Shown in pieces: positions 34,401-46,400 of a DNA stretch of 64,000 bases. The number at the start of each line of letters is the position of its first letter. Position 1 is the first letter of the stretch. The stretch comes from Romanomermis culicivorax. Taxonomy: Eukaryota; Nematoda; Enoplea; Mermithida; Mermithidae. Made by a program: the position numbers and the translations under genes. The stretch lies in the NCBI GenBank assembly GCA_963922205.1, contig CAWUHX010000158.1, positions 186,001 through 250,000 of the forward strand, given 5' to 3'. The notes under the pieces were generated by a model. That model saw only the letters and a list, made by a program, of their open reading frames with translations. It was not told the DNA's origin and made no database searches.

Positions 34401-37400
34401 CGAATTCCCAAGTGAGCGAATTCCCAATTGGGCAATTCCAAACGAGCGATCGAGAATGTAGTAACACTTTCTTCATATTTTCCTTCTTTACTTTATATGT
34501 TTCTCTGTATTTATTTTTTCTTTGTTTTTTGTGTGTATTGTTAATGTTTTCCTTTGTGTATGTTTTTACGTTTTCATCTGTTGTCTCTGCATTCTTTTAT
34601 TTTCATTTTTCTTTTCATCTACTTTTTTCTTTTTTGCTCATGAAACAACAGATTACAAGTTCTTATTTTTAATAAGCATAGTCTCCCGTATAGTTCTTAA
34701 ACAATTCGGCACGCTCTACTTTCTGGATAATTTTATCCTTTGTGATTTTTCTTCATTATTTTTCATCTTAGTTTTTTGCTTCCAGTCTCTCCTGATTTTT
34801 TTGTTCGCTTTTCACTTTTTTTCTTTCTTTCTTGCTGCTTTCTCTATGTTGCTTCTTCTTTCTTGTCACTGTCTTCATGTTTTGTTCCTTTTTAATGCTT
34901 TTCCACTCATTTTCACTTATTTTTAATGTCTTCATTTCTGTTGAAGTTTGCTTTCTCTTGATGTTTTGTTTGTTTCAGCATTCTTTTGTTCACGTTTTTT
35001 ATGAAGATTTTCACACTTTTCAACGATGAAAGACTCAAGCATGTCGAACTGTACTAGAATTATACAGGAGACTACTGTTATTCAAAATGACAACATGTAA
35101 TATGTTGTCTCATGAGCAAAAAAGTAAAAAGAAGACGACAAGAAAAACGAAAAGGAAAGAAAGCAGAGACAAAAGATGAAAACGTTAAAACAAACATAAA
35201 CGAAAACATTAACAATACACCCAGAGAACGAAAGAAAAAAGAAATACATACAAAGAAAAATGTTGGGTACAGAAAGAAAATATGAAGTGTTATTACATTC
35301 TCGATCGTTTATTTGGAATCGTCCAGTTGGGAATTTGTTGGGAATCGCTCAATCGGGAATTCGCTTTGGAAATTCGCTCACTTAGGAATCGCTCACCTGG
35401 GAATCGCTCACTTGGAAATCGCTCACTTGGGAATCGCTCACTCGGGAATAGAGCAGCAACAACTAGCTACAAGTCGATTTGCCTCGTATCAAAATTTCTG
35501 AGAAACCGCGAAAGTGAGAAATGCAATCAGAAGTCCTTATTTTCCATTAGATTCTGAAATTGTACATAAATGTCTTTTTGGATTTTTTGCAATTTGATAG
35601 ACCGCCTTATTGAAATTTTTCATGCTCTCATTTAGAGACAAACTCTTGTAAGGGAGTCGTTCTGTGTTGGTCAATGCTTCGTATGATCATTTTAGCCTCT
35701 ACTGTACTTCAATGTTGCTTCTGCCTGTTCAAGTTAGATTCAAATGTCAAAAATAGAATTTTGTGCCAACGAACGTTTGATGTCAGGGAGTGGTGTAAAG
35801 GATGAGATAGGGAAGTGGCCGTATCTCAGAAATGAGGGCCAAAAAGTGCTACGGGAGATGTTGGCACTGAGGTACTTCAGGTGAAAACGGTTTATCTCCC
35901 ACCTTGCACGACACACTATCTTTGTGACAAAGAGTTTGGCAATAGTGTATGTGGTGATGTCTGGTGTGGCGAAAGATTCCACATACTTGGTGAAGTAGTC
36001 TATGAAGACCCCCACGAATCAGTTCCCATTTTCGGTTAAGGTCATGGGACCCATACAATCAACTCCTACCCTGTGGAAGGCGCCAGTAATGCTGACTGGT
36101 TTCAAAGTGGCTGTGGCTCTTTGTCGGGCATTTTTGTTGCATTGGCAAGCGTCACACCTCCGGCAGAATTATTTGATGTCTTTGGTCAATGTTTTCCAAT
36201 GATACTTGCAGCTGATGACCCGGGCTGTCCGCCTGATGCGAAAGTGACCTGCTATTTCATCATCATGGTGTGTCTGAGTGATGAGGTCAACCAGTGAACA
36301 GGATATCATGATTAAATTGTTGTTTCTGTCCCATTTCTGGAGGATATGGTCCACTATGTGACAACCTGATACCTCATCAAGCAAACCGAAGGGTTTGAGA
36401 CTTCATATGAGGCATCGGAGGTCAGGTTCTTCTTTTTCGAGGGCAAAGAGGTCGATTTGCTGTAGCTCCTGCTGTATCATTATCACATTTCCTTCTGGCC
36501 TGTGGAGTGGGGCGTCATCAACGTCATGAGTGGCCTTTCCACCTGGGTTTGGCAGGCGTGACAAGGCATCGGCATTGCCATTGGCGGTACTTTTCTCGGG
36601 GTGAATGGAGAGTTTGAACTCACAGGAGCAAGACCCCATCTGGCTATGCGGGCAGAAGGATTGGGCTTTTCTAGCACAGCTTTGACAGCTATGTGGTCAG
36701 CCTGCACAATGACCTCATGTTGAAAGAGGAATGGGTGGAAGTATTTGGCAAAATTAACCAATGTGAGGGTTTCTAGCTCAGTGATTGAGTAGTTTTTCTT
36801 GGCTGTGGTGAGACCACGGCTGGTGTAAGCCACTAAGTGGTCATGTCCATGCTCATCCAGTCGACTGAGGACTGCTCCAGTTCCTAAGATGCTGGCGTCT
36901 GCTTGTAAGATGACCAGCTTTGACAAGTCAGGGTGTCGGTGTTGGAGGATGGGTGGATTTGTCAGGAGGCATAGCATGGTGTTGAACGCATCCTGCTGCT
37001 GTTGTGACCACTGGAAAGGAGTGTCCTTTCCCAGGAGTTTAGTCAAAGGTTTGCAAAGCTTGGAATCGCCTGAGATGAATCATATATAGCAGGAGACGAG
37101 ACCAAGAAAGATATTGATGTCATTGACTGCTTTTGGTCTAAGGAGGTTGGTGACAGCTGCCAGTTTGGTTATGTCTGGTCCAAGGCCATACCGGGTGATT
37201 CGGTAGGTATTCAACATTGGTGTCCGAAAAACAGCATTTGCTGAGCTGGAGTTTCATCCCACCTCGGCAAAGGTGATCACACTGTGCGTTTGGTGGTGGG
37301 TTTCACCAAAGACCAAAATGTCATCAAAGTATGTAAGCGCCATATGCTATTGGATACCTGATGAAAGAAGGTCCATGAGGCTCTGGAGGCCAAATGGCAA

Positions 37401-40400
37401 GTAATGGAACTCAAAGAGGCCAATAGGTGTATTGAAAGCCGTCTTTTCTTTGTCTGCTTCTGCTATGGGTATGGACCAGTAGGCATTGGCCTGGTCAAAG
37501 GTAGTAATTATTCCATACTCTTAAGTGCGTCCAGGATGTCATCAATCCGTGGGAGTGGGTAGACATCCTTTTTGGTGACCTGATTGAGGCCATGGACATT
37601 AACACACATGCAATGGTCACCATTTTTCTTATGGACATGAACAACATTGGTTGCGCAGGATGAAGTGGTAGGTCTGATAATACCCTTCTGTTAGAGGATT
37701 TGGTCCTCAAGCATGATGAGGTCTTTCTCCTTAGGGGAACTCCAGTGAGGGAAGCGGCAAACTGGTCGAGAGTCACTGGTATGAATTTAGTGTTGGATAA
37801 GGTCAGTGGTGCCTGCGTTCTTTTCATCCACCATGTAGAGGTCAGGATGTTCGAGTAGAAGTTTGATTAGCTGCTCCTGATCTGCAAGGGGAGGTCCTTG
37901 GAGATGATGGCATTAGCTATGATCCATTTGAAAAAAAGGGTGTAGCCAGGAGTCAAACCTGGGTTACCAGCATCCGGGCTGATGTCCTCACCACTAGAAC
38001 ACCACACCATGAGGTGAACCCAGATTAAGGTGCTCCCCTTGGCTATGATTTTTAGCATACAACTTCAATTTTGGTGGTCATGAACCTACGACCTTTGGCA
38101 AGAAGCAGCGTACCTGCTGCTTTGAACTGCCAACCAATGAAGTTGCTGACTTTTTAAGAAAATGAAAATTATATGGACTTTTTGAAGTGGGAATAAATTT
38201 GAAAACTAGGGGTAGCTGGTAGTAACCCAGCTTCGACTCCAGGCTACACCCTATTTTTCAAATTTATTCTCACTCCAAAAATTCTATGCAATTTTCATTT
38301 TCTAAAAAAGCTATAATCCAATCACGGTTGATTGATTTAATTGTAAGAGATTGGACTGGGCTAGTGTTATCATAGTGGAATTGGACCTCACTTATGATTG
38401 TACCAGGATACAGAAAATCCGTCCCTGACAATTCGACCCTGATAATTCGTCCCCATACAATTCATCCCCAGAACAATTCATCCCTGGGAAAATTCGTCCC
38501 CAAGCAACTTGTCCCTGAGAAAATTCAATTAATTTTTTTAATTAAATTTTTTAATGTTTAATTTAACTTTTTTACAGTTCAATTTAAAATTCAATTCAAT
38601 ATTTAATTTAGAATTCAATTTAAAATTCAATTTAAAATTTAATTAAAAATTTGATTTAAAATTTAATTAAAAATTTAATTAAAAATTTAATCTAAAATGT
38701 AATTTAATATTTAGTTTAAAATTTAATTTAAAATTTGATTCAAAATTTAATTGAAAAAATTTAATTCAAAATTTAATTTAAAATATAATTCAAAGTGGAA
38801 TTTAAAATTTAATTTAAATCTAATTGAAAATTAAATTCAAAATTTTATTCAAAATTTAATTTAAAATTTAATTTGATATTTAATTTAAAATTTAATTTAC
38901 AATATAATTCAAAATTTAATTTAAAATTTAATTTAACTTTGATCAAAAATTTAATTGAAAATTTAATTGAAAATACAATTTACAATTTAATTTAATTTTA
39001 ATTAAAAATTTAATCCAAGATTTAATTTTAATTTTAGTTTATTTAATTCAAAATTTAATTCAAAATTTAATTCAAAATTTAATTTAAAATTTAATTTAAA
39101 ATTTAACTCAAAATTTAATTTAAAATTTAATTTAAAATTTAATTTAAAATTTAATTTAAAATTTAATTTAAAATTTAATTTAAAATTTAATTTAAAATTT
39201 AATTTAAAATTTAATTTAAAATTTAATTTAAAATTTAATTTAAAATTTAATTTAAAATTTAATTTAACATTTAATTTAACATTTAATTTAAAATTTAATT
39301 TAAAAATTAATTCATAATTTAATTGAATGGATACCATTTTTTATTCTTTAAAAAATTTGGGGGACGCTTTTCCTGGGGACCAATTGTTCGGGGACAAACA
39401 TTCCCTGTTGATGATTTTTGAGGTGTTTAGGTATGAAAGTGACGTCAGGGGCCTTTGGGTAAGCTGCTGGGATGGGCACAGTGATTCTTGTGAGGGAACA
39501 GGGTTCCGAAATGCCCATTTCATCGAGGGGTAGAGCACATCTAGCTGTGGTCGGATTGTGTTGCAACCTATCACATGGGATTTCGGAATCCTTGAATTGT
39601 ATGGAGAATTTTTCCCAGTTGAACCGAACATAATTAAAGTATCTCACGAAATTTGTACCCAGGATAAGCTCAGTTGAACAATTGTCTTGGATTTGGACCC
39701 AACACCTTCAGAGATGTCTGCAATGGTTACAGGAATGTGAATGGCTCCTAAGAGAGGAATAATAGCACCATTGGCTGCAACAGGGCTTGTCTTGGTCTGA
39801 ATGAGAACCAGGTCAGGGAGATGGGAGGCAACTTGGTGGTCCAAGAGGGAAAAGACGGCGCCTGTGTCCATTAATGCAGTGACTTTCAATTGATTATCAA
39901 TCTGAACCCGAATGTGAGGGGTTCGCCTGTCATTGGGTTGAGTTGCAGAGGCAACATACTCTGGCGGTGCTGTGTGGACTGATACGGGAGACAGTCCAGA
40001 ACCTGATAGCCTTGGTTGGCGAGACCACATGAGGCTGGAAAACCTACTGCCTGAGAGTCCAATTAGGCTTAGCAGGGCACAGCCTAGATTGGGTTCTGGG
40101 GTGCCTTGAACTGATAGCACATGATCTGTTGTGGTAGATTTGAAGTGATCATCCTCTGGGGATGGAGTGTGTTTAGTCAGACAGACCTCTTCCTCAGGTG
40201 GACCATATTGAGGAGAGGGGCCCAGACTTGTCCGATTTGGTTTTATGGGAGCTGCCATGGGCATAGCTGGTGTTGTAGTTGGGATTGGTTGATTTGGGTG
40301 AAACCAACTAGCTGAGGCAGTGGAGGCAGGTCACTCAATTGAGTTAGAGCGGTGGGAGGCCCTAGAAGAGATGTGTGAGGCAGCTCTAGAGCCTGAATGG

Positions 40401-43400
40401 GGTGACTGGAACTGGTCGAGGGCTGGCGACTGATGGTCCACCAAGGAAGTTGTTCGTTAATTTGTTCCAGTGTCAGCAGTGGTAGTTTTAATGTGTTTGT
40501 GTGGCAGATGGCATCAGTGATGTCAAAGGTGATGGTGTGGAACTGGGAGAGAAAGTTGAGTCCTAAGAGGAGGTCAACAGGAGCTCAGGGAGGCGTGTGA
40601 GTGCAGTAGATGGCAACCATGATAGTAAGAAGAGTTGGGGGTTGTCCTCATTTGGGGTCCTTGGGTGAAAGTCTTGTCAAGCCACTCTGAGTGGTTTTGA
40701 GGGTGTGACTTTTGAGACTTTAGAGTGTATCATAAAACATTCTTGTGGAGATGATCTCGTCTATAATGCCAGGGTTGTACCTTAGAACGGCTGCGTAGAG
40801 ACGTTCACTCATGATGTTGAGGTCACATCCTGTATCAGGGAATGCGGGGATTTCCTGATATCCAGCGTGAATTTTGGTACAGGGATAATGTTCCCAATGC
40901 TGTCTAGGCGGTGAAATGCAGAAGGTGAATGCCAACCGGCAGGCAAAGCTAATGTGGCTTGATTTGATTTGGAACTAAAGGAAGTGATGATACCAAGGTA
41001 GGTAAGGTAACCCATACTGCTGATCATGGTGAGGGTGGCAATGGTGTTAAGCAGAAGTTGAATTGGGCCGCCTAGTGCTGCATGGAGTCTTTGAGCCATA
41101 TTCTGCTGTGTTCCAACAAGAACATGTTGGGTGGCAAGGTAAGCTCCTTCAAGGGAGATCTTGATGTCAGTGCCGACGCCTGCAAAATCTTGATAAACAG
41201 CACCTGGTTGAAGTGAAAGTTCAGCTGTGTAACTGATCAGTTGCCTGGGAACTGACTCAATTTGATGTGCCTTTTTGACATATTTCTTGAAAAAAGCAAA
41301 ACTGGTTGAAATGAGAGCCAGTTTGTCAGGCAACAGAACAGGTGTTGTGAACTGTGTCACATTGAACTGCTTTTTCCAGTAGAGTTCAAGTGGAATTCTA
41401 CTGAAATGTACAGGTCCTGCTTCTGTGTACCAGAGGGAGTGGTTTTTGAAGATTTCAGTGGAATAGTAGTCACAGGGAACCTCAGGGCTTGATCTGATGA
41501 GATCAGGGCCACAGGTGTGGCAAAGAAAGTTTCACCATTGATTTCTACTGGGAAAATTTGTAGCCGATGTTTCTCACACATAGGAGTGGTAAACATGTGT
41601 GCAGTGACCTTTTGGCAGGGTCAAGGCATCGCCAGTGAATTTATCAGTGATGTCATCTCATTGGAGAAATGCTCAAGCTCCAAGAGTGGCATCAAAGCGG
41701 AGCAGCTGCCAGATCAAATCAAGATAATGCTGGGCATGAGAGCAAAGTTCAAGCCAGGTGTATCAGAAAGCAGCAATTTTGGACTCCTTGATTTGTTGTG
41801 CCAAATAGATGAGTTTGGCATTGACTGGGCCAGTTGAATTGGATGTTTTGAGGCTAGCCAGCCCATGTGTGAATGTGAAACACTGAAGGGTATTAAAAAC
41901 AAGACCCTGATCAGTGCCTACTGTGCCTAAATAGAGGTCAGGACACAGAGTTTTCTGGCATAATAATCAATGATCTTGAGGGCTACCTGGAGGTCATCAA
42001 TGACCACACATGTACCAGAGATTGTGGTGGTATTTGTGCATTTGTGCATTAGGTGACACCTATTTGAGAAGTTGGACTCTGACCACATGATGGAGCTGTC
42101 AGCTGTGGAGCAAGGACCTGCAGTAGGATGGCAGCCACCAACATCACTGAGGGTGCTAGTGGCTGTGATACAATCCCAGGTGGCGATTTAACCTTCTTTG
42201 ATGAAGAGGTTTGTAACAGAGGTATAGTAATCTTGGCAGCAATATTTGTAGTGGATACTCAAGGCTTGGTTTGAAGAGTAGAAAACTGGTTGAATTTGAG
42301 CCAAACTGTGTGCGCCATACCCTTTGTCCCTGTATTTATGCAGGCAAGCATGAGGGGGGAGGTGAGAAAACGTGATGACATCTGTAGTGACCCCTTTTGA
42401 TTCGAAGAACCCGGTGTTTGTGCAGATTTTCCAGGTTATGAGTGTGCATTTCCAAGCAAGACTGGTCAGTGGGTCAGAACGAGGTGTATAGATGGATATG
42501 TTGACTCTTTTTGAGCTCCAAGTTGATTGAGGATGCTCTCACTTAATTTTTATAGAAGAATGTCAAGTGGATGACCACTGCATAAAATATCGCAAAGTTT
42601 AAAGGACTGTTGAGTCTTTGTGAGTTGTGCCAGAAGTGCAAATAAGAAAACTCTTTTAATTATTGAAGATTGATTTGTAAAAAATGAAATTTCAAATTTC
42701 AACAACAAAAACAATAAAATCAGGCCATGGGGTGACTGGTATGATGGTGGTGGGGCAGTACGGGTGGCTTCAGCAGCTGGCAGGTGTGCCCTATTTGGCC
42801 TCCATATTCGCCCCTGGGGTTAGGAGGTGATCACTAACAATGGCTGGCCGAGTGTACGGCTGTGGGGCAATGGTGACTGGGCTTGTCTGCGTGGTGGTGG
42901 TCATGATGTAGCCAATGGAGTCCAGCCTCATGGGGAAGACTGGCTGCGGTGGTGTGCCTGTAATGTAGGAATAGAATCAGTAAAGGAGTTGATTCTGTTA
43001 GGCCTGCAGACTGATTGAAGGTCATCAGTTGTCTGAGGCTCCAGCAGCATAAGATAGTAGATGTGTGGGTTGGTGATGGGCATTGCGCCAATAGGTGCCA
43101 AAGTCAAGGCCCATCAGGTTGGAAGAGGTAGCAGTGGTGATGGCTGTTCTACAACACAAGCAGTGTGTTTTGACCCCCTGGATATGCAGCCAGGTGTTCA
43201 TCATCGGATTGGGGTCTGGATAGGGAATGGAGGAATCTACTACGTTATTTGGCAATGATAAGGCATAGACCATTTCCATGATTTTGATGAGGAGGAAAAG
43301 TGACCTGAGACCATATAGGATGAGGGTTGAACGCATTGGCCTCCTGTCTATTATAAGTGGTTTTACCTTGGGCTGGGGGGCAGCATTGGGCGTGCGACAG

Positions 43401-46400
43401 CCTGATGTTGGATACACACTCTACAATGTCAATCTGCCCAGTCACATTGTGCATCAGTGTGGCTGGAGTGGCAGCAGAACCCACACCTGGCTGGGACAGG
43501 GGCAACAGTGGCTCACGGCTGGCCATTAAGCAGCAGGCCGTTGATGACCCCACTTTGTTGTCCTCTAAGATGGTGGTGTGGACACAATTTCTTGATTGGT
43601 GGTGCAGATGGCAGGCGGCAGTTGGCTGGGTGCAGGGCGGCAGCAACAGGCCACTGGGCAGCGGCAGCAGGGGCACTGGGGCATTGTGGCGACTGCTGTT
43701 ACTCCTCCAGTTGGGCAACTTGCTCAAGGAGCCAGGTCGTTTGTGCCCATGGTGTGGTGATGACAAAGTTGTCATTGCAGGGGGTAGGAGTGAGGCTGGG
43801 TGGTGGCAGGCAGACATCAGCAGTTTTGCAGAGAAAACAGCATTAGTGGGTGCTGTGAGACAGATCTTATCATGAAAAAATTGTGATTCAGCATAACAGG
43901 CAGCCTTTGTGGCCTCTGAGAGCGTGCTAAACTCTCTGCATTCGATGCTGTCTCTGAGGAAGGGTTTGAGACCTCTCAGGAAGATCAGTTTGATTATAGA
44001 TTCCCTTGGGCTGACAGTCAAAGAGGGGTAGGCTACTCTACTTCTACTAAGGTGTTCAATAAATTCTATGGCAGATTCAGATGGTTTTTGGATCCAGTAA
44101 TGAATGAGTTGCTGATGGAAGTCTGAGTCTCGCTCTTCAGGGAATTCTACCCTGAGAAACCTTGTGAAGTCTTCAAATTGTGTGGTTAGAGGTACCAATT
44201 TTTTGAATTCCTTGAAGGAGGCTAGAGCAAAGTCGCTGAGGCAAGACCCTTTTTTTTGGGGTGATCAGTATCGCTGATCCCTTGAAGGGTGAGGAACTGA
44301 GTCAGCCTGTCCAAGAAAAAGTCCAAGAAAAACATTTATCTGTGAATACATTACAAGCATTGAGAAATGCTGAGAGCGAAGTGTAATATTCACAGTTAGA
44401 GGAACTTGCTGAGAGTATATGAGCAATGGGAGGGCAAAAGAGCCAAATATTTTACAACCTTGATGTAAAAGGGGATGCTTTTTTGTCAAGGTCCGCTCAC
44501 CAGGAGGGAAAGTGATATGAAGAGAGAAAAACAAAAAAGAAAGAGAAATGAAAAGGAGAATAATGATACAAACCTAAAATGAACAGCTGAGCGAGTCATT
44601 CGAGGTTTCACCCACCAGGGGTGGTTGCAATTAACTTGGGCAATGGGCTCGTACATGGCCTCGGATGGTGGCCGAAAAATGATCACAATTGCTACTGTTT
44701 ACAGCCTACAGATGGGTACGACATTCTGTCACAGGAAACTCACTAGGAGTATCATATAATGCTAAGTGAGGGGCAGCTCAGTCCCTTAGAGGAGCAAAAA
44801 AGATGGAAACGGGACCCTGAGGCCATACTAGGGAGATGACCCTGTGAGGGGGTGACTCCTGTGGGAAGGACGGGGGACTCAACTTGTAATAACCATAGGC
44901 TGGCTATGATTATTACTGCTTGAGTGGAAAGTGTCGAAACACATGAGCGACTTATACTGATGGAACATTTACATATCAGGCACAATTAGGAAAGTCAGCT
45001 ATTGGCTGAGCTTCTTAAAAGTGGACTGAAGATCACAGTAAGTTTGAAAGCAAGAATAGACAGATCTAAAAAGAAAGAAAAAAGAGTCCCTTGTGAATGA
45101 GGGAGCATATATGGTTGAGTGCAGTGCCGAAAAAACCAATGTGAAAATAGTCTACAGTATGGCAGAGGCACAGTACTGATGAAGAGAGGAGGAAAAAAGA
45201 AAATGGGGAAAAGAGAGAACGAAAAGACACATGGGTTGGTGCGATGCTGAAAACCTAATGAAAACACATAGTATGACGTGGACGCAGCACTGATGAACAA
45301 CAAGAAAAAGAAGAAGGGCCATGTGCAGCTGTAAAATATGGTGGAAATGAGAAAGATTAATTGCAATTTAGCAGGAGCAGCGCACAAAATCGATGATTAA
45401 TGTTTGCTCAGTGACTATGGCCAGTTCTTTGTAAGAAAGTTCAAAGGTGAGCCAGAAAATAATGTGATCCTGTTCACTATAGATGACGATATGAGACAAA
45501 TTAATGTTTTCCCGTAAAAGCAAAAAGAAAGTAAAGGAAGATGATAACAAATAGTTGAAAAGAAAAACTGAGCCTTTTGGATGGAAAATGAGCTAGGAAA
45601 ATTTAAGTGAATAGGATGGGAGTAAATAACAGAAAAGAACCAAAAAGATATGTGGTGGAGAAATGAAAGAAAATTATGAAATTGGAGGGCAAAATGGGGA
45701 AAAGGAAAACAAAAGAGAAAATGATGAGTTGGACAAGGACAAGAGGTCACTGCTGTTTGGGCAAAACAGGTTGGGAAAGTAAAATTACGGGGCGACCTGT
45801 GAATTTGGGTCCGACAGTCAAAATATTAAAAACAAAAAGACTGCCAGCCTGGCCACATGATGTTAGGGAAGGTGGTGTAAAGGATGAGATAAGGGAAGTG
45901 GCTGTACCTCAGGAAGGAGAGCCGAAAAGTGTTGTAGGAGTCGTAGGCACTTGGGTACTGTAGGTGGAAACGGTTTATCCCCCACCTTAGACGTCACAGG
46001 GCCTATCACATGGAGTGATCATCCGTCGATGAGAGAGAGAGAGTTAGGGAAGAGACGTCAGTAATTCTAGTTCAGGGGTGGAACTTGAGGAGAACTGGAA
46101 CCTTAGTTTTTTCCGGGAATTCCTGGTGGGAGAAACCCAATGAAGATCTGAAGGGGTAAGTCGACAATGGAGTAAGAAGAGAGAGAGAGAGGGGAAGGGA
46201 GAATGTTGGGCCCAATCCCACTTATTACTAACTCGTGAAGAAGACTCACCAAGACGAATTTTCAAATTGATCTTTTATTAATATAATAAAAATGATGGCG
46301 AAATGGGTGACTGGGTGCTTAAGTGAAAATACTCCATAGCATTGAAATACGAGTTTGTAGAGGCAGACTCCGTATTTATGCTAGTGGAAGTAGGTGTGTC

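Larger units (their letters stand above)
35778..46000 (-). mobile_element. Decayed Ty3/gypsy-like retrotransposon
   Basis: On the minus strand the order is Gag (44.2-43.2 kb), env-like region (42.6-40.8), two protease domains (40.9-40.4 and 40.0-39.6), reverse transcriptase (37.9-37.1), RNase H (37.0-36.5) and partial integrase (36.4-35.9). A direct repeat links 35778-35919 and 45858-46000 and is the surviving 3' part of each LTR (ends CATCA). TGGCCAGGCTGGCAG, 2 bp inside the 5' LTR, fits a primer-binding site (45841-45855). Frameshifts and stops throughout show it is dead. A foldback element and tRNA-like repeats are inserted between protease and reverse transcriptase. Confidence 0.82.

Noticed and set aside
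34170-34455. CRISPR-like array of short repeats
   Set aside because: Units are contiguous (14-15 bp), with no unique spacers, in a eukaryotic foldback arm.
39002-39337. 111-aa minus-strand ORF of (Lys-Leu-Asn-Phe) repeats
   Set aside because: Direct product of a 12-bp AT-rich tandem array.
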